Shown: positions 61,059-64,000 of the stretch, one piece after another
Numbering within the stretch: position 1 is the stretch's first letter
Layout of the letters: every line of letters starts with the position of its first letter
Assembly: GCF_001424195.1 (NCBI RefSeq)
Contig: NZ_LMOO01000005.1
Span: 671,646 to 735,645, forward strand
Source: Cellulomonas sp. Leaf334
Lineage (GTDB): Bacteria > Actinomycetota > Actinomycetes > Actinomycetales > Cellulomonadaceae
Direction: 5' to 3'
DNA: 64,000 nucleotides
Notes under the pieces: model-generated
What the model saw: only the letters and a program-made list of their open reading frames with translations
The model's database searches: none
What the model was told of the DNA's origin: nothing
Made by a program: the position numbers and the translations under genes

Positions 61059-61233
61059 CGGCGACCTCGGCGGGGTGGTGGGGTCCAGCGGATCGACGAC
61101 CGACCAAAGCGCCAGAAACCGGACATGCGGAACGTGCTCACGGTACCGACGCGACGACCGGGTCCGGACCGTGCGCGCCCCTTTTCACCCGGGTCAGAAG
61201 GGTGCCGTCACACGTTCGGTCCAGGCGCTCGTG
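61059..61233. promoter_or_regulatory. Spacer with CGGACAT and TTCACCC elements
   Basis: CGGACAT at 61120-61126 and TTCACCC at 61184-61190 lie upstream of the minus-strand lipoprotein gene, in the same combination as other spacers of the locus. The relevant promoter was not resolved. Confidence 0.35.
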
Positions 61234-62430
61234 TCAGGGGAGAGGCAGCTGGCCGACCACGTGGTCGGCGATCTCCAGGGCGCACGTCGCCGCCGGGGAC
61301 GGGGCGTTGAGCACGTGGACCTGCCGTGCCGTGCGCTGCAGGAGGAAGTCGTCGACGAGCCGGCCGTCGCGGGCCATCGCCTGGGCGCGCACGCCTGCCG
61401 GGGACGGCACCAGGTCGTCCGGCACGATCGCGGGCACCAGAGCCGCCAGGCTGTGCGCGAACGCGCGCCGGGACACGGACCGCACCACCTCGCGGGCACC
61501 GGGCACGAGGTTGCGCACCCCCATGCGCCAGAGGCCGGGCCACGTGAGGGCGTCGGCGGTGTCGCGCACGTCGATGTCGCGCCAGGTGTACCCCTCGCGG
61601 GCGAGCGCCAGGACCGCGTTGGGCCCGGCGTGCACACCACCGCCGACCATGCGGGTCAGGTGCACGCCGAGGAACGGGAACCGCGGGTCCGGCACGGGGT
61701 AGACGAGGCCGTTCACCAGCTCGGCGGCGGTCGCGGAGAGCTCGAAGTACTCGCCCCGGAACGGCACGATCCGCGCGCCCGGGTCGAGGCCGCAGGCGCG
61801 GGCGACGCGGTCGGCGTGCAGACCGGCGCAGGCGACGACGGCGTCCGCGCGCAGCTCGGAGGTGGCGCCCAGGCGCTCGAGCTCCAGGTGCACGCCGTCG
61901 GCGGACTCGGTGGCGGCGACGACGCGGGTCCCGAACCGGACCTCGCCCTCGCCCGCCGAGACCTGGGCGGCCAGCGCCCGGCAGACGCCCGTGTAGTCGA
62001 TGATCCCGGTGCTCTCCACCCACAGCGCGTCGACGCAGGCGACGTGCGGTTCGCGCTCGCGGGCGCCGGACCGGCCCACCAGCTGCGCCGGGACACCGTT
62101 CGCGCGGGCGCGCTCGGCGAGGCGGTGCAGCCCGGCCACCTGGTCGGGCGTCGTCGCGACGACGAGCTTGCCGGTGATCTCCACATCGACGCCGTGCTCG
62201 CGGGCGTACGCGGTCATGCTGCGCTGCCCGGCGACCGACATGCGCGCCTTCAGGCTGCCCGGCGTGTAGTAGAGGCCGGAGTGGATCACGCCGGAGTTCC
62301 GGCCGGTCTGGTGCAGCGCGACGGACTGCTCCTTCTCGAGCACCGTCACGCGGTGCCCGTCGCCCGTGAGGCGTGCCGCCACCGCGAGGCCGACGATCCC
62401 GGCCCCGACCACCACCACGTGCACGCCCAT
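61234..62430 (-). CDS. lhgO: L-2-hydroxyglutarate oxidase/dehydrogenase-like FAD enzyme
   Basis: 398 aa from ATG 62430; GTG 62424 has better RBS spacing (AGGAG). A DAO-superfamily flavoprotein: GAGIVGLAVAARL FAD motif, then HQTGRNSGVIHSGLYYTPGSLKA, a strong LhgO signature. FRGEYFEL and VPDPRFPFLGVHLTRM follow. It would oxidise L-2-hydroxyglutarate to 2-oxoglutarate at the membrane quinone pool. It lies between the polysaccharide locus and mfd without a partner gene. Confidence 0.88.
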   Translation of the reverse strand: MGVHVVVVGAGIVGLAVAARLTGDGHRVTVLEKEQSVALHQTGRNSGVIHSGLYYTPGSLKARMSVAGQRSMTAYAREHGVDVEITGKLVVATTPDQVAGLHRLAERARANGVPAQLVGRSGAREREPHVACVDALWVESTGIIDYTGVCRALAAQVSAGEGEVRFGTRVVAATESADGVHLELERLGATSELRADAVVACAGLHADRVARACGLDPGARIVPFRGEYFELSATAAELVNGLVYPVPDPRFPFLGVHLTRMVGGGVHAGPNAVLALAREGYTWRDIDVRDTADALTWPGLWRMGVRNLVPGAREVVRSVSRRAFAHSLAALVPAIVPDDLVPSPAGVRAQAMARDGRLVDDFLLQRTARQVHVLNAPSPAATCALEIADHVVGQLPLP

Positions 62431-62492
62431 CTCCTGATCCTCGGCCGGTCGTCCTGCGCGCAGGCTAGCGGTCGCATGTCGGCGGCGGCTCG

Positions 62493-62498
62493 TAGACT
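62493..62498 (+). promoter_or_regulatory. mfd: Likely -10 element of mfd
   Basis: TAGACT precedes a leader of about 70 bases before the mfd ATG at 62575. No clear -35. Confidence 0.45.
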
Positions 62499-62507
62499 GG
62501 CTGCGCA

Positions 62508-62530
62508 CCCCGGGTCCGACGGATCCGGGG
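62508..62530 (+). other. Hairpin in the mfd leader
   Basis: CCCCGGGTCC and GGATCCGGGG form a 10-bp stem with one G-T wobble and a 3-base loop, 45 bases before the start codon and just after the likely transcription start. It may affect mRNA stability or attenuate transcription. Confidence 0.5.
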
Positions 62531-62574
62531 CTGTCGTGCTGCGCCGTCGTGCGCCCCGACCATGCGAAGGAACC

Positions 62575-64000
62575 ATGGATCTCACCGGCCTCCTGCCCGC
62601 CCTGCTCTCCGACCCTGCCGCCGCCGCCGCGGTGGACTCCGTCCGCGCGCGTGGCGAGCTCGACGTGGTCGGCCCCGCCGGCGTGCGTCCGCCCCTGCTC
62701 GCCGCGCTGGCGTCGGGGCGCCCGCTCGTCGTCGTGACCGCCACCGGCCGGGACGCGGACGAGCTGGCTGCCGCGATCCGCTGCTACGTGCCCGCCGACG
62801 ACGTCGCGGTGCTGCCGTCCTGGGAGACGCTCCCGCACGAGCGGCTGTCGCCCCGCAGCGACACCGTGGCCCGTCGTCTCGCGGTGTTCCGTCGGCTCGC
62901 GCACCCGGAGACCGAGGGGCACGCCGGGCCGGTCCGGGTGCTCGTCATGCCGGTCCGCGCGATGCTGCAGCCGGTGGTCCAGGGGCTCGGTGAGCTGGTG
63001 CCGGTGTCGATCAGCACCGGGGACCGGGTGGACCTCGCCGACCTCGCGGAGCGGCTCGTCGCCGCGGCGTACACGCGGGTCGACATGGTGGAGAAGCGCG
63101 GCGAGTTCGCGGTGCGCGGCGGGATCATCGACGTGTTCCCGCCGACGGAGGACCACCCGCTGCGCGTCGAGCTGTGGGGCGAGGACGTCGAGGAGATCCG
63201 GTGGTTCTCCATCGCGGACCAGCGCAGCCTCGAGGTGGCCGACCACGGCGTGTGGGCGCCGCCGTGCCGGGAGATCCTGCTCACCGACGCCGTGCGCGCC
63301 CGCGCGACGGAGCTGATCCCGCAGCTGCCGGGTGCGGTCGACATGCTGGACAAGCTGGCCAACGGCATCGCGGTCGAGGGCATGGAGTCGCTGGCCCCCG
63401 CGCTGGTCGAGTCGATGGTCCCGGTGCTCGACCTGGTGGCCGACGACAGCCTGCTCGTGCTGGTGGACCCGGAGCGCGTGCGCCGTCGTGCGCACGACCT
63501 CGTCGCGACGACGCAGGAGTTCCTCGCGGCCGCGTGGACGTCCGCGGCGGCCGGTGCGGCGACGCCCCTGGACCTGTCCGCGGCGAGCTTCGCGTCGTTC
63601 GCGGAGATCCGCGCGCTCGCGGCCGTGCGAGGGCTCGGCTGGTGGACGCTGTCGCCGTTCTCGCTGGACGTCGACGCCGCGGAGGCCGCGAAGCCCGACG
63701 ACTTCTACGAGGGGGAGACGGGCACCGGCCACACCGCGGCACGCAACGAGGCGCCGCACCTGACCGCGATGGCCGACGACCTCGCGGCGACCGCGCAGAC
63801 GGTCGTGATCGCGGCGCGGGACGTCGAGCGGTACCGCGGGGAGGTCGCCCGTGCGGTCGCCGACGTGCGCGTCCTGCAGCAGGCGGGCTGGCGGCTCGTG
63901 CTGGCGACCGAGGGGCACGGCCCCGCGCAGCGGATGGTCGAGCAGCTCAAGGCCGCGGAGGTCCCGGCGCGTCTCGTCGGCACCATCACCGACGAGCCCG
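62575..64000 (+). CDS. mfd: Transcription-repair coupling factor (5' part)
   Basis: The first 475 codons of Mfd; the rest lies beyond the window. The UvrB-like N-terminal module is recognised by LPSWETLPHERLSPRSDTVARRL, YTRVDMVEKRGEFAVRGGIIDVFPPTEDHPLRVELWGEDVEEIRWF and the following VLLTDA-type strand. The RNA-polymerase-binding and translocase domains are not yet reached. Mfd removes stalled RNA polymerase and recruits UvrA. The ATG follows GAAGG. It is in its normal actinobacterial neighbourhood with pth and bL25, apart from the inserted locus. Confidence 0.95.
   Translation, partial: MDLTGLLPALLSDPAAAAAVDSVRARGELDVVGPAGVRPPLLAALASGRPLVVVTATGRDADELAAAIRCYVPADDVAVLPSWETLPHERLSPRSDTVARRLAVFRRLAHPETEGHAGPVRVLVMPVRAMLQPVVQGLGELVPVSISTGDRVDLADLAERLVAAAYTRVDMVEKRGEFAVRGGIIDVFPPTEDHPLRVELWGEDVEEIRWFSIADQRSLEVADHGVWAPPCREILLTDAVRARATELIPQLPGAVDMLDKLANGIAVEGMESLAPALVESMVPVLDLVADDSLLVLVDPERVRRRAHDLVATTQEFLAAAWTSAAAGAATPLDLSAASFASFAEIRALAAVRGLGWWTLSPFSLDVDAAEAAKPDDFYEGETGTGHTAARNEAPHLTAMADDLAATAQTVVIAARDVERYRGEVARAVADVRVLQQAGWRLVLATEGHGPAQRMVEQLKAAEVPARLVGTITDEP

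Noticed and set aside
25605..61233. Prophage or integrative element carrying the polysaccharide genes
   Set aside because: No integrase, transposase, relaxase, phage structural gene or flanking direct repeat was found.
61234..63918. An 894-codon minus-strand frame spanning lhgO and antisense mfd
   Set aside because: Only the part up to 62430 is protein-like (LhgO); the upstream part is antisense to mfd.

Overview
The window is chromosomal DNA of a very high-GC actinobacterium. The gene order tRNA-Gln, glmU, prs, bL25 (rplY/ctc), pth, mfd, the many GTG starts, the 4-bp ATGA/GTGA overlaps, the LCP protein and the actinobacterial pcaL fusion all fit Cellulomonas or a close relative in the Micrococcales. 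The genus is an inference from gene order and codon style. No prophage, insertion sequence, integrase or CRISPR array was seen.

Layout. (1) 1-6.3 kb: a lipoprotein, an LCP-family cell-wall ligase, an ABC-F ATPase, then a TetR-MarR-MFS efflux-type run and tRNA-Gln(TTG). (2) 6.4-20.4 kb: thirteen closely packed minus-strand genes with a divergent LacI-type regulator. They encode a TRAP transporter (dctQM, dctP), a shikimate/quinate dehydrogenase, 3-dehydroshikimate dehydratase (QuiC), a phosphotriesterase-like hydrolase, and the complete protocatechuate and beta-ketoadipate branch (pcaH, G, B, L, I, J, F). Together they can take up shikimate or dehydroshikimate and convert it to succinyl-CoA and acetyl-CoA. 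A perfect TGTGA-N6-TCACA site and a LacI-like operator lie between dctQ and the regulator. (3) 20.4-25.6 kb: housekeeping genes (small membrane protein, glmU, prs, SIMPL protein, bL25, pth).

(4) 25.7-61.1 kb: a large Wzx/Wzy-type exopolysaccharide locus lying between pth and mfd. It holds an initiating polyprenyl glycosylphosphotransferase, nucleotide-sugar genes (Gfo/Idh dehydrogenase, SDR epimerase, two DegT aminotransferases, two left-handed beta-helix acyltransferases), at least six glycosyltransferases, a flippase, an O-antigen-ligase-type polymerase, two Wzz-like proteins without a kinase domain, a NodB deacetylase, and two exported proteins sharing DUF4082 modules. Inside it is a GNAT / AMP-ligase / PLP-decarboxylase / acyl-carrier-protein cassette resembling genes known from proteobacterial exosortase-A loci; no exosortase or PEP-CTERM protein is visible here. 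The locus ends with a glycosyltransferase / beta-propeller / MFS / lipoprotein run. (5) 61.2-64 kb: an L-2-hydroxyglutarate oxidase-like gene and the first part of mfd, which runs off the window.

The most interesting non-coding signal is a family of AT-containing motifs in the spacers of the polysaccharide locus: GTCCGATATC, exact at two sites and near-exact as a tandem pair at a third, with recurrent GGGTGAA/TTCACCC and CGGACA/TGTCCG elements. They suggest a shared regulator of polysaccharide and exported-protein genes.
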